Shown piece by piece: positions 1 through 10,500 of a stretch of 45,848 nt of DNA. The first letter of the stretch is position 1. Each line of letters starts with the position of its first letter. The stretch comes from Nocardiopsaceae bacterium. GTDB taxonomy: Bacteria > Actinomycetota > Actinomycetes > Streptosporangiales > Streptosporangiaceae. Location of the stretch: positions 1-45,848 of the forward strand of contig JAFMRC010000005.1 of the NCBI GenBank assembly GCA_017354375.1. The letters are read 5' to 3'. The notes beneath the pieces were generated by a model, which worked only from the letters and a program-made list of their open reading frames with translations, searched no databases and was not told the origin of the DNA. The position numbers were made by a program, and so were the translations under genes.

Positions 1-857
1 GGGCCGAGGTGCACATCGCGTTCGCCGACCTGGTGAACCTGCCCGGCGCCGAGCCGCTGACCGACGCCTGGCTGCGCGGCCGGGCCGGCGAGGCCGGCTG
101 GCTGCTCGGCAAGGACGCCGAGGCCGCGGGCTGCGACGCCCTCATATCGCCCATCGTGACCGCGGCCCCCGACTGGTCGGCGATCACCGAGATGGTGCTC
201 CTGGTCGCTGGCGCCCTCGGCGAGCATGGGGGTCACGGGGAGCACGGGGTGACCGTGCCGGATCAGGCTGGCGGTCGTGACACGGCGCCACGGGACACGG
301 TGCCAGGCGACGGCGACGACGGCGACCCGGGCCGCCCGTCGGTGCCGCTGCCGCCCGATGCGCTACCGCTTCCGCCCGGGTCCTGGCAGGCCCTCGCGCA
401 GGCGATGGGCCGCCTGGCGATCAGGTTTGTGTCCGGTCCCGGCGCGATCGCCTCCCTGCTGCGCACCGGGCTGCTGCCGCAGCCGTTCGCCGGGAAGAGC
501 ATCCCCCTCGACGTCGGCTTCAGCCAGCACGTACCCGAGGCCATCCGAAGAGCCGTCATCGCCCGCGCCGGAGGCTATTGTGAGTGGCCGGGCGGCTGCG
601 ACGTGCCCGCTGCCGCCAGCGACGTCCACCACATCGTCCACAAGGCCGACGGCGGCCCGACATCGGTGGCCGGGTGCGGCTGCTTCTGCGGCTTCCACCA
701 TCTCGTGTGTATTCACAGGTGGGGATGGAAAATCGAACTCCTGGCCGACGGTGCCTTCCAGGCTACCAGCCCCGACGGCACCCAGGTCATCCGCGGCCAC
801 CCGGCACGCGGCCACCCGGCACGGGGGAAACGGCCCCCGCCCAGTCGGGCGGCCTGA
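1..857 (+). CDS. DUF222/HNH endonuclease-type protein, 5' end outside window
   Basis: The reading frame is open to the left edge, so this is the C-terminal part of a longer gene. The visible protein ends in an HNH-type domain: a YCEWPGGCD segment, then DVHHIVHKADGG, then FCGFHHLVCIHRWGW, which supply the His and Cys residues typical of HNH nucleases. The preceding low-complexity Gly/Asp/Pro-rich stretch and the N-terminal helices fit the DUF222 plus HNH (13E12 repeat) proteins that are common and multicopy in Actinomycetota. Those are often linked to mobile DNA but have no firm role. The C-terminus holds a short repeat (GHPARGHPARG). No operon partner is visible. Confidence 0.7.
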   Translation, partial: AEVHIAFADLVNLPGAEPLTDAWLRGRAGEAGWLLGKDAEAAGCDALISPIVTAAPDWSAITEMVLLVAGALGEHGGHGEHGVTVPDQAGGRDTAPRDTVPGDGDDGDPGRPSVPLPPDALPLPPGSWQALAQAMGRLAIRFVSGPGAIASLLRTGLLPQPFAGKSIPLDVGFSQHVPEAIRRAVIARAGGYCEWPGGCDVPAAASDVHHIVHKADGGPTSVAGCGCFCGFHHLVCIHRWGWKIELLADGAFQATSPDGTQVIRGHPARGHPARGKRPPPSRAA

Positions 858-1046
858 CCGGCGACCGCCCGCTGCGTCCCCGCCCGGACCCAGGCACCCC
901 CGCACCACAACCAGGGGCACCCGCGCAAGACGCCATGCATCCCAGGCCCCGGCGCGCGTCAGGGCAGGGCCTGGGCGATCGCGCTCATTCGGGCCGGACG
1001 AGCGCCGTCCCGGTTCCGCGCCCGGCCGTGGCCGGGTCGTGCCGCG

Positions 1047-1619
1047 CTACCTGCTTCCCCCGCCCCCGTCCGAAGCCCCCTCCGGCTGCGGCATCCGCGC
1101 CCGCACCATCAGCGCCGGCAGCAGGTTCAGGTCCAGCAGCCAGGCTTTTTCGTACGCATCCTCGATCACGTCGAGGAACTCCCAGATCGTCTGCCCGTTC
1201 TTCGGGAGAAAGCCGGCGAGCATGTCGGTAGCGAAGAAGAACGGCGCGGCGAGCGTCTCCTCCAGGGAGCCGAACGCGTCGCCGAACACGTCGGCGTAGG
1301 ACTGGAAGCCGAGCGCGCACTTGGACAGGTACAGGTAGACGTTCTCCTCCGTGACCCCGTACTGCCTATCGACCTTCACCTCGGCCAGCTTCTGGGCCAT
1401 CCGGCGGACAGCGGCGTCGGTCGGCCACCTGCGCTCGACCACGTCAATGGCGATGTAGGCAGAGACGTAGCCGCACAGGCTGATGGCCGCGGTCGCCTGC
1501 TGCTCGGTGAGCCCCCGCAGCAGGGCGTGCAGGTCGCCGATCCGGCGCTTGGCCGCGTGGTCGAGCGCGTCCCGGAACGGCTCCTCGTACTCCCGGGGCA
1601 GCCTCCAGCTCTCGTTCAT
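1047..1619 (-). CDS. Hypothetical protein, downstream partner of the coiled-coil gene
   Basis: A 190-aa protein that I do not recognise. It is predicted to be mostly helical, soluble and without a signal peptide; it ends in a Gly/Ser-rich tail. The ATG start is 1 nt after the stop codon of the upstream coiled-coil gene, so the two are probably translationally coupled and act together. The pair points away from pglW, and its position at the BREX boundary is the only hint of a defence role. The function is unknown. Codon use is normal for the region and favours a real gene over the antisense frames. Confidence 0.7.
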   Translation of the reverse strand: MNESWRLPREYEEPFRDALDHAAKRRIGDLHALLRGLTEQQATAAISLCGYVSAYIAIDVVERRWPTDAAVRRMAQKLAEVKVDRQYGVTEENVYLYLSKCALGFQSYADVFGDAFGSLEETLAAPFFFATDMLAGFLPKNGQTIWEFLDVIEDAYEKAWLLDLNLLPALMVRARMPQPEGASDGGGGSR

Positions 1620-1620
1620 C

Positions 1621-2796
1621 TCAGCCCTTCCACTTCTTGTAGACCTTCCTGATGAGCGGATCCATCACCATCTGGGCGCCGAACGCGGCGACGGCCACGG
1701 GGATTGCCACCTCCGACGGCAGGTGCCCGGCCACCACCTGGTACAGGCTAGTGCCGGTGACCGCGGTACCGACGCTGCCCGCGGTGGTCTTGATGTTCTC
1801 CGCGGTGAAGAAGCGGCGTATCGATTTCGCCGGACCCTTGTGGCCTTCCACACCGGGCTCGGCCGCCCAGCGCTGGTCAACCGAGCCTTCGCCCGTACTG
1901 CTGGCTTCGTCGGTCGCCTCGTCGTCCCCGGTGCCCAGCGCGTCGTTGCGCTGGTCGGGCTTTGTGGCGGTGGGCTTGTCGGGGCGTTCGGGCGGGCCGG
2001 GGCGGTCGCGGCCCTCGTCCTGCGAGCGGTCGGGGGAGGGCTGGCGGTCCCGCTGGTCCGCGTCCGCCTTGTCCTGGTCCTCCGGCTCCCCGGTCTCTTG
2101 CCGGGACGTCGCCGTGTCGGCCGCGCCGGGGCCCAGGGCGGCCAGGATCGCGTCCAGCTTCGACCCCTGGTCATCGAGCTTCGCGTTCGTATCGCCAAGC
2201 TTGGCGTTGGTCTCGTCGAGCTGCTGCCTGATCTCGGCGTTCTCGGCCCTGATCTCGGCGTTTTCGGTCTTGATTTCCGCGTTCTCGGCCTTGAGGTCGG
2301 CGTTCTCGGCCCTGACCTCCGCGTTCTCGGCCCGCAGGCTGTCCGACTCAGCCTTGTGCCTGGCCTCCAGGTCGGCGGTGACCGCCTGCATCCGCTGCTC
2401 GACCATGGCGTTCACCCGCTGCTCCATGGCGGGGGAGAGGCGGTCGTCGCCGGCGCGGGCGTCCGGGGCGGCCTCCGGCGCCGCCTCCCGCTCCCGGGAC
2501 TGCGGCTGCGCCCGCTCCCGGTCCGGGCCGTCGTCCCCCGACCCGTCGATCCCGCCAACCCCTTCGTCTCGTGAGCTTGCGTCGCGCCGGAGGAGAAAGG
2601 CGTTGGGGGTCTGGTCGGCCTGGCCGACCGCGGCGTAGGCCTCGGCCCGGGTGATCCCCGGCGCGCGGTAGTCGGCCGAGGCGGGCACCGGGGTGACGTC
2701 CGGGCCCGGATCATCCTCCGGCGACCAGTCGCCCCGGTCTCCCCGAACGGGCCGGTCCGGCCGGTCCGCGCTGGCACCGGAAAGCTCGGAGCTCAT
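1621..2796 (-). CDS. Coiled-coil protein with C-terminal membrane segment
   Basis: The chosen ATG at 2796 has a GAGGGAGG stretch directly upstream; a longer frame reaching 2997 has no such support. The protein has 391 residues: an Asp/Arg/Pro-rich disordered N-terminus, then at least five near-identical heptads of the form AENAEIR, then QLDETNAKL-type heptads, an acidic linker, and a C-terminal segment (LPSEVAIPVAVAAFGAQMVMD) that could span or associate with a membrane. In the heptads Asn falls at one core position and Ile/Val/Leu at the other, the pattern expected of a parallel dimeric coiled coil. It is coupled to the 190-aa gene downstream. I know of no family for it, and its role near BREX is inferred only from position. 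Confidence 0.75.
   Translation of the reverse strand: MSSELSGASADRPDRPVRGDRGDWSPEDDPGPDVTPVPASADYRAPGITRAEAYAAVGQADQTPNAFLLRRDASSRDEGVGGIDGSGDDGPDRERAQPQSREREAAPEAAPDARAGDDRLSPAMEQRVNAMVEQRMQAVTADLEARHKAESDSLRAENAEVRAENADLKAENAEIKTENAEIRAENAEIRQQLDETNAKLGDTNAKLDDQGSKLDAILAALGPGAADTATSRQETGEPEDQDKADADQRDRQPSPDRSQDEGRDRPGPPERPDKPTATKPDQRNDALGTGDDEATDEASSTGEGSVDQRWAAEPGVEGHKGPAKSIRRFFTAENIKTTAGSVGTAVTGTSLYQVVAGHLPSEVAIPVAVAAFGAQMVMDPLIRKVYKKWKG
2224..2340 (-). repeat. 21-bp imperfect tandem repeats encoding heptads
   Basis: About five consecutive 21-bp units encode the (A/T)ENAE(I/V/L)(R/K) heptads of the coiled-coil protein. The units differ mainly at the codon for the hydrophobic residue and the basic residue. 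Such repeats can expand or contract by slippage in frame, changing the coiled-coil length. Confidence 0.8.
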
Positions 2797-3055
2797 CCTC
2801 CCTCGCCCTCTTACCCCCACTATCACGATACGGACGGTAATGCGATCGATACCCAACCATACTCGCAACCGCTTGCGGTCCGCCAGTATTCGCCCTGGTC
2901 CGCGACAAACGGGCCATATGCCCGGAAAATCCCCAATCCGGCCGGGCACGCTGCGGGCCTGACCTGGCCCACGATCGCGAGCTCGCGGAAAGAGCATCGC
3001 GCTGGCCTGCGGGTTCCGTGATATTGACGTCCAATGCGATAAACAGGGACGACCG

Positions 3056-6000
3056 TTGCCTTACGCTACTGAAGTGGACGGGATGAGGGGCGAGTCGCAG
3101 CGCTGGAATGGGCAGAAGTCCGCGTTCTCCTGGGAACAGGCGGCGCTGGACCATATCCGGGCGCAGATGCCCGAGGCCGAGCCTTATCGCGCCTGGCAGA
3201 CGTTCACGGTCACCACCGACCGCGGGCACGTCCGCGAGATCGACCTGTTCATCGCGACGCCCGGCGGCCTGTTCCTGGTGGAGATCAAGAGCCATCCCGG
3301 GACGGCGACGAACCGCGGACGCACCTGGCTCTTCAAGGACGGCCGCGTCACCCGGACAATCGACAATCCGCTGAGCTTCACCGACCAGAAGGCCAAAGAG
3401 CTCAAGGACCTGCTCAAGCGCGCGGCCAGAAAGCTCAAAGTAAAAGAGCCAATCCCGTTCATCAAGGCGGCCGTCTTCCTGTCGGCGGAGAACCTGGTCT
3501 GCGACTTCAGCGAGTTCCAGCGACCGGGCGTCTACGGCCGGGACAACAGAGAGAACCAGACGAACCTCCCCGGCATCTGGACCGGGCTCCTCAACCAGCC
3601 GCCGGCCAGCGACAGGAACCGGGTCACCCCGTCCCTCTCCAGGCAGCTGCCAAAGCTCCTCAATGAGATCGGGATCGAGAACCTCCATAGGCGAGGCAAG
3701 GTCGGCTCCTACGAACTCGACCGAAGGTCCTTCGACAGCGGCCCCACGTGGGAGGACTACCTCGCCAGGAACCCGTCGGTACCCAATGATGAGCCCAGAA
3801 GAGTCCGGGTGTACCTCACCGAGCGGACCGCGACCGACACCGAACGCGAGTCGGTCCGGCGCGCCGCGTACCGCGAGTACATGGCGCTGCAGGGCATCAG
3901 CCATGAGGGCATCGTCCGCGCCGACGAGCACAGCAACGAGCTTCTCGCCGGCCCGGCGGTCGTCTTCCGCCATGGCAAGAACTGGCAGCGCCTCGACCAC
4001 TTCATCGCGAGCACGCCCAAAGATCAGCTCCACGCAGAGACGCGCCTGTGGATGGTCCGCCAGCTCGCCGAGGCCCTGGACCACGCGCACCGCCGTCACC
4101 TGTACCACCGGGCCCTTGCCCCGCGGTCGGTGTACGTGGAGCCGGCCGGCACGGTTCTGGATGGCACATCCGCCCCGCGGCTGAAGATCGCGGACTGGCA
4201 GGTCGCCGCCCGGCCGAACGGCACCCGCACGGGCGCGAGCGCCCCGCATCGGGGCCAGGCACGCAGCAGCCAGACCCGGGGCAGCACGTATATCGGCGAC
4301 CCGAACGCCCTGCTGCAGCACATCGAATTGTCCGCGGGCGCCTACCTGGCCCCGGAGTTCCAGAACCCGGACGCGCCGGCGGCGCTGCTGGACGTCTTCG
4401 GCCTCGGGGCGCTCAGCTACCTGATCCTCACCGGCGAGGCCCCGGCCGTCACGAGAGCGGGCCTGGCACAGCGGATCGCCGCCGACCACGCGCTTGTCCC
4501 GTCGTCGGTCGCGGACGCGATGAGCGCCGCCATGGACGACCTGGTCCGCAACGCGACTCAGGCTCAGCTTCCCGACCGTACCGAGTCGGTCCGGGCCTTC
4601 CTCAAGCAGCTCGACACGATCGAGGAAGAGCTCACCGCTTCGGACCAGCCGGATGAGAAGGACCCGCTGACCGCCCTCAAGGGCGATGAGATTAACGGCT
4701 GGGTCGTCGAGGGGATCCTCGGCAAGGGCTCCACATCCAAGGCCCTGCTGGTCAGCCAGCCCGCGAACGACGATAACAAGCGCGTCTTCAAGGTCGGCCT
4801 CACCGACTCCGCCGCGAAAAGACTCCGCAAGGAAGCCGAAGAGCTCGGCCCGCTCAACGATTCCCATGTCGCCCGCCTGCTGGAGGGCCCGTTCGAGGCC
4901 GGTCCGCCTGGCAAGCGACGGACCCTCATCGCCGTCGAGTACATCGAGGGTCCCACCCTCGCCGACGAGCTGCGGCGCCACTTCCCGCTCACGATCCACG
5001 AGCTGGCGCGGCTGGGCGAGGACCTGTTCCAGGGTGTCACGTTCCTGGACCGGCGCCAGGTCCGGCACCGCGACATCAAGCCCGGCAACCTCGTCCTCCG
5101 CAAGCTGGGACCGAAGAAGGGCCGCGAGCTTGTCCTGATCGACTTCTCCCTCGCGGGTACCCCGGACACGGAGCTCCAGGTCGGCACGCGCGGCTACCTG
5201 GACCCGTTCCTCACGGACGCGAACCGGGGGCGGTACGACGAGGCCGCCGAGCTCTACGCCGTCGCCGTCACCCTGCACGAGATGGCCAGCGGCGAGCTGC
5301 CGTCGTGGGGCGATGACATGGCCGACCCGGAGTTCCTCGCGGATGACGAGGAGGTCCAGCTCGCCGCGGACCTGTTCGACCCGGTCGCCCGCGACGGCCT
5401 GACGGACTTCTTCCGGGTCGCGCTGCACCGGGACGCGCGGCAACGGTTCCGGAGCCTGCGCGAGATGGCCCTGGCGTGGACGGACATCTTCCGCGACCTG
5501 GAGACGGTGCCGCCGCTGACCACGTCCGCCACCGTGGACACCGAAGACGACGACGGCAAGGACGTCGCCACCAAGCGACGCGAGGCGAACGAGGCCGCGA
5601 CCGCGACCACGCCGATCCAGGCGGCGGGCCTGTCCCCGTACGCCCTGTCGGTCGCCATGCAGCGACTCGGCGTCTCCACCGCCGGTGACCTCGCCCGGGT
5701 GCCGAACGGCCGCATCACCCGCCTGCGCGGTATCGGCAGCGTCCCCCGCTTCGAGCTGATCCGCCTGTCCAGCGAGTGGAAGCGCCGCTTCGGCCTCACG
5801 AGCAGCGGCATCCCGCGTCCGGACGTCAACGACATCAACCCCAATTCACCTTCAAAATCTGATACATCCGAACGGTCCGTGGCGGCTCCTCCTGGTCAGG
5901 CTCCTGCCGAATCGGAGGAAGACCTCAAGCGGCTCCCCGTCGATGAGATCGTCCGCCGCCTGATCCCGGGCGAGGACGCCCTCGCCCGGGTGACGGGCCT

Positions 6001-7504
6001 GGCCCCGGCCCAGCCGGGCGCGGACCCGGTCTCCCCGTGGGCGTCCCAGCGCGAGATCGTGGCGGCCACGGGCATCGGAGAGGCGGACGTCGCCGCGCAC
6101 CTGACCCGGCTGAAGAAGCGGTGGGCGAAGAACGGCGGGAAGGCACTCACGCTCGTTCGCGACGACCTGACCGAGATCCTGGCCGCGCACGGCCGGATCC
6201 TGGGCTGGAAGCAGCTCGCCGCCGGCCTCCTCGCCAAGCGCGGATCGGAGGCGACCGACCCGGAGGAGCGGCTGGTCCTGGCCGCGATCTGCTGCCGGGC
6301 GGCGGTCGAGACCGAGGAGCGCCTGGACTCGTCTCGCATGGTGAGCAGGCGGCTGACCGGGGAGAGCAGCGACGGATCGTTCGGGACAAGGGTGTTGATC
6401 GCTCTTCGAGAATCGGATCATGATCAGGACCCGGTCCCGGCCGCGGACGAGCTCTTCACGTTCGCCGAGCTGCTGGGCATGGCGGCCGACGAACTGTCGG
6501 CTCGCGACCCGCTGCCGGGCATCGCGGAAATCGGCCGCGTCCTGCGGGACGTGCCGACCGCGGACCACGCGATGCGGCTGTCCGACACGGACCTGGTGCA
6601 CCTCGCGGCGGCGGCGTCGAAGAAGACGGGCGCGACGCCGCGGCTGGAACTGTACCCGCGGGACCTGTCCGCTGTCCGGGCGCTGAAGATCTCCCAGGTC
6701 GGCTCGATCGCCGAAGGTGTCTTCGAGGAAGAACTGGTGCGCCGCGTGCTGTCGCGGTTCCCGGACCTGTACGTCAGCGCTCGCCCGACCGCGGACGCGA
6801 TGCCGGACCTGCTGCGGGAACTCGGCTACGACGTGGTCCGCGACAGCCAGCGGAAGCTGCGCATCCGGTCGAGCACGCAGTTGTCCCGGTCCCGGTCGCG
6901 GCCGAGGAAGCCGTCGACGGCGACGCTCCTGGACGAGACGGCGCGGGCCTCCCGACGGCTGGAGCAGGCGTCGCGGCGGGGCGGTTTCGTGGCGGTGAAG
7001 GCGCCGCTGCGCGACGCGGCCCGGATCGGGGACGTCATCGCCGGGATGGACGGCGTGACGGGCGTCAACGTCACGAGGGAGTTCGTGCGCCTGCTGCGCG
7101 ACGAGGCGTCGAAGCGGCCGAAGCTCCGCTGGGAGACCGTCCTGTCCGCCGACTCCGCCGACGCCCCGCCGGGAGCGCGTCGTGGTTTCGGGGAGTTGCT
7201 GCGCGCGGTGTGGGGGGCGCTGGAGGCGCGCATCCGGGACGCCGGGGACGGCGGCATCGTCCTGCTGCACGACGCGACCCCGCTCGCGCGATACACGGGA
7301 GGCGAGGAGCTGCTGGCGCGGCTGGCGGTCGCGGCGCGGGACGTGGGAGAGAAACCGTTCGGCCTGTGGCTGCTGTGCCCCATGGAGAACCCGAAGGGCT
7401 CGCCGCTCCTCGACAAGTCCACGGTCGGCGTGATCCCGGGCGACATGGAGCAGCTTGACCTGCCGGAAGGCTTCGGGAGCGGGGCGGAATCGAGGGCGTC
7501 GTGA
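3056..7504 (+). CDS. pglW: BREX type 2 serine/threonine kinase PglW
   Basis: This 1482-aa protein is close to the expected PglW length. Residues 55-80 hold a NERD nuclease-like core (D63, E76-I-K78). Two kinase-like lobes follow. The first (about 240-520) is degenerate, with HRA at 351-353 instead of HRD and ADW in place of DFG. The second (about 545-790) has a Gly loop (GKGSTSK), a VFKVG lysine, HRDIKPGN with D673, and IDFS at D696. Near residue 875 lies a helix-hairpin-like segment, and the C-terminal third is helical. In phage growth limitation PglW is a protein kinase needed for defence. The TTG start has AGGGA 6 nt upstream; an ATG at 3083 is the alternative. The stop overlaps the pglX start by 4 nt. 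Confidence 0.93.
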   Translation: MPYATEVDGMRGESQRWNGQKSAFSWEQAALDHIRAQMPEAEPYRAWQTFTVTTDRGHVREIDLFIATPGGLFLVEIKSHPGTATNRGRTWLFKDGRVTRTIDNPLSFTDQKAKELKDLLKRAARKLKVKEPIPFIKAAVFLSAENLVCDFSEFQRPGVYGRDNRENQTNLPGIWTGLLNQPPASDRNRVTPSLSRQLPKLLNEIGIENLHRRGKVGSYELDRRSFDSGPTWEDYLARNPSVPNDEPRRVRVYLTERTATDTERESVRRAAYREYMALQGISHEGIVRADEHSNELLAGPAVVFRHGKNWQRLDHFIASTPKDQLHAETRLWMVRQLAEALDHAHRRHLYHRALAPRSVYVEPAGTVLDGTSAPRLKIADWQVAARPNGTRTGASAPHRGQARSSQTRGSTYIGDPNALLQHIELSAGAYLAPEFQNPDAPAALLDVFGLGALSYLILTGEAPAVTRAGLAQRIAADHALVPSSVADAMSAAMDDLVRNATQAQLPDRTESVRAFLKQLDTIEEELTASDQPDEKDPLTALKGDEINGWVVEGILGKGSTSKALLVSQPANDDNKRVFKVGLTDSAAKRLRKEAEELGPLNDSHVARLLEGPFEAGPPGKRRTLIAVEYIEGPTLADELRRHFPLTIHELARLGEDLFQGVTFLDRRQVRHRDIKPGNLVLRKLGPKKGRELVLIDFSLAGTPDTELQVGTRGYLDPFLTDANRGRYDEAAELYAVAVTLHEMASGELPSWGDDMADPEFLADDEEVQLAADLFDPVARDGLTDFFRVALHRDARQRFRSLREMALAWTDIFRDLETVPPLTTSATVDTEDDDGKDVATKRREANEAATATTPIQAAGLSPYALSVAMQRLGVSTAGDLARVPNGRITRLRGIGSVPRFELIRLSSEWKRRFGLTSSGIPRPDVNDINPNSPSKSDTSERSVAAPPGQAPAESEEDLKRLPVDEIVRRLIPGEDALARVTGLAPAQPGADPVSPWASQREIVAATGIGEADVAAHLTRLKKRWAKNGGKALTLVRDDLTEILAAHGRILGWKQLAAGLLAKRGSEATDPEERLVLAAICCRAAVETEERLDSSRMVSRRLTGESSDGSFGTRVLIALRESDHDQDPVPAADELFTFAELLGMAADELSARDPLPGIAEIGRVLRDVPTADHAMRLSDTDLVHLAAAASKKTGATPRLELYPRDLSAVRALKISQVGSIAEGVFEEELVRRVLSRFPDLYVSARPTADAMPDLLRELGYDVVRDSQRKLRIRSSTQLSRSRSRPRKPSTATLLDETARASRRLEQASRRGGFVAVKAPLRDAARIGDVIAGMDGVTGVNVTREFVRLLRDEASKRPKLRWETVLSADSADAPPGARRGFGELLRAVWGALEARIRDAGDGGIVLLHDATPLARYTGGEELLARLAVAARDVGEKPFGLWLLCPMENPKGSPLLDKSTVGVIPGDMEQLDLPEGFGSGAESRAS

Positions 7505-10500
7505 GCGGTGCAAGCGTGAAGCTCCAGTTGCTGAAGGCGCTGCAGAAGCAGGTCGCGCTGCTGGAGGAAGACCTTCGCCCTCGGGGGCTGGAGGATCCGC
7601 GGCTGAAGGTGGAGTGGCGTGCGGCTCGTTCGGCCGAGCGGACCGCGGCGACGTTCGAGACGTGGCTCGGCGAACGGGCGACGCAGGTAGCGGTCGCGTG
7701 GGTGCTGTCGTCGGTGTTCGTCCGCTTCTGCGAGGACAACGACCTGATCGAGTACCCGTTCATCACCGGCCCCGGGGACCGGGACGACCTGGCCCGGGAC
7801 CTGCAGCAGAAGTTCTACGAGGCCCGCCCGGACAGCGACGACCGGGGCTGGCTGGAAGCGGCATTCGCTGCTTTGTCGGTGTCCCCGGTGGCGGCGGGGT
7901 TGTTCGACCGCAAGCACAACCCGATGTGGGCGATTCCGCCGTCGCCGCATGCCGTGAAGGGGCTGCTGGACTTCTGGCGGGCGAAGTCCCCGGACGGGGA
8001 GATCGTGTACTCGTTCGTGGATCCGGAATGGAACACGCGGTTCCTGGGCGACCTGTACCAGGACCTGTCCGAGTCGGCCCGGAAGACGTACGCGCTGCTG
8101 CAGACCCCGGAGTTCGTGGAAGAGTTCATCCTCAAGTACACGCTGGACCCGGCTCTGGAGGAGTTCGGCCTGACGCCTGGGCCGTGGGGCTACCTGCGGG
8201 TGATCGACCCGGCCTGCGGCAGCGGGCACTTCCTGCTGGGCGCGTTCCGGAAGCTGCTGTCGGCGTGGGAGGATTCGGCACCGGCGGCGGACAAATACGA
8301 CCTGGTCGCGAAGGCGCTTCGCTCGGTACACGGTGTGGACAAGAATCCGTTCGCGGTGGCGGTGGCCCGGTTCCGCCTGCTGCTGGCCGCGATGAGGGCG
8401 GCGGGCGTGACGCGGTTGACGGGGCAGGTGGACTTCCCGCTGAACATCGCGGTGGGTGACTCGCTGCTCCACGGCAAGGGCGCACCGGGGCGACAAGGCG
8501 AGTTCGACATCGGCAACGGCCCGGAGAACCACACCTACCGGACGGAGGACGTGGACGACTACATCGCGTCCGCGAACATCCTCGAAGCTGGCTCATACCA
8601 CGTGGTGGTCGCGAATCCCCCGTACATCACGGTTAAGGACAAGCGGGAGAACGAGAACTACCGCAAGGCGTACACGACTTGCGCGGGCAAGTACGCCCTG
8701 TCCGTCCCGTTCGCCGAGCGGATCTTCCAGCTAGCGATCAGGGATGTCGGCTACACCGGCCAGATCACGGCCAACTCGTTCATGAAGCGCGAGTTCGGCC
8801 GGAAGCTCATTGAGGACTACTTCGCGCAGAAGGTGGACCTGACCCACGTCATCGACACATCTGGCGCGTACATCCCCGGCCACGGCACGCCCACGGTGAT
8901 TCTTGTCGGCCGCCGCCGCTTCCCGCGTTCTGACGCGACCATCCGGGCAGTGCTCGGAATCCGCGGTGAACCTGGTCAGCCGAAAGATCCGGCGGATGGA
9001 TTGGTGTGGCAAGCAATCGTTCAACAGGTCGACGAACCGGGCAGTGAGAGCGAATGGGTTAGCTCACTCGATGAACAACGCGATCGTTTTGCCGGGTATC
9101 CGTGGAGTCTGAGCGGGGGCGGCGCGGGCAACCTGATGCAGGCTTTCGATGCGTGCAGTCCCTTGCGCTCAGTTATCGAAAATCGCATAGGTTTCTATGA
9201 CATTACTGGAAATGATGATGTCTATATCTCGGAAAGAGTTCCATCGAGCTTCGGTTATTCGAAGACTTCATGGAAGCGATTCGCCACAGGTGAGCATATA
9301 CGTGATTGGGTAACAGGATTCGATTACGTCCTATGGCCGTATGGCGATGATCTCCATGCGATCATGCCTCTGCAGCAGACACCACAATTCTGGCCTTACA
9401 GGGCAGCACTGCGAACGGGACTTACCTTCGGCAAGACTCGGGAGCAGCGTGGCCTAGCTTGGCATGAGCATACGATGCTCAATCATGAGCGTGCGCGCTC
9501 AAGCATGCTTATTGCATTTTCGTTCGTGGCTACCCATGGACAGTTCACGCTAGATCGGGCGAGCCGAGTGTTCGACCAGAACGCTCCGGTGATCAAGTTG
9601 CCGGAGAGCGCTACCGAGGACGATCATCTCGCGCTACTCGGTGTCCTCAACAGCTCCACCGCCTGCTTCTGGCTCAAGCAGGTGAGCTACCCCAAGGGCG
9701 GAGACCCGATGGGCGATGAGGGTGCCCGGGTCAGCGCTGAGTCTTGGTCTGACCGATACGAGTTCACCGGTACCAAGCTGGAACAGTTTCCTCTCCCCGC
9801 CGATCTTCCTCTCGAACGCGGGCGGGAACTGGATGCGCTCGCGCAGCAACTTTCGGCTGTTGAGCCGTCCGCGGTGTGCACCGAAGACGTCCCGACGCGG
9901 GAGCGGCTCGATGCGGCGTGGGCTGAGCATGTGCAGATTAGGGGGCGGATGATCGCGTTGCAGGAGGAGCTGGACTGGGATGTGTACCACCGCTATGGGC
10001 TGATCAGCGATGAGGAGAAGGCAGTCGTAGTGCAGGAGCCACTATCCGTTCCGGAGATCGATTTGGGTTGCCGGGCGTTCGAGATCGTGCTGGCGCGGCG
10101 GGTCGAGGCCGGGGAGCTGGAGACCCAGTGGTTCCACCGGCATCGGTCGAGGCCGATCACGGAGATTCCGGCCGAGTGGCCCGAGGAGTACCGGCGGGTG
10201 GTCGCGAAGCGGATCGAGATGATCGAGCGGAACCGGAACATCGGGCTGATCGAGCGGCCCGAGTGCAAGCGCCGCTGGCAGTCCGACACCTGGGAGTCGA
10301 AGGAGCAGGCGGCGCTCACGACGTGGCTGCTGGACCGGTGCGAGGACCGGTCGCTGTGGTTCGACGGCGATAGCCCCAAGCCCATGACGGTGAACCGCCT
10401 GGCCGACCGGCTGCGGGCGGACGCGGACGTGGTGAGCGTGGCGCGGCTGCTCAAGGGCCAAGACGCCGATCTAGCGGACGTGCTGAGGGAGATCATCGAC

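Noticed and set aside
3024-3029. TTGACG as a -35 element for pglW
   Set aside because: No -10-like hexamer lies at 16-18 bp from it.
2711-5443. 910-aa minus-strand open frame
   Set aside because: It is the reverse frame of pglW; composition is that of an antisense shadow in high-GC DNA, with no domain.
5852-8532. Two long minus-strand frames opposite pglW and pglX
   Set aside because: Arg/Pro/Gln-rich shadows without recognisable domains; the plus-strand genes have clear motifs.
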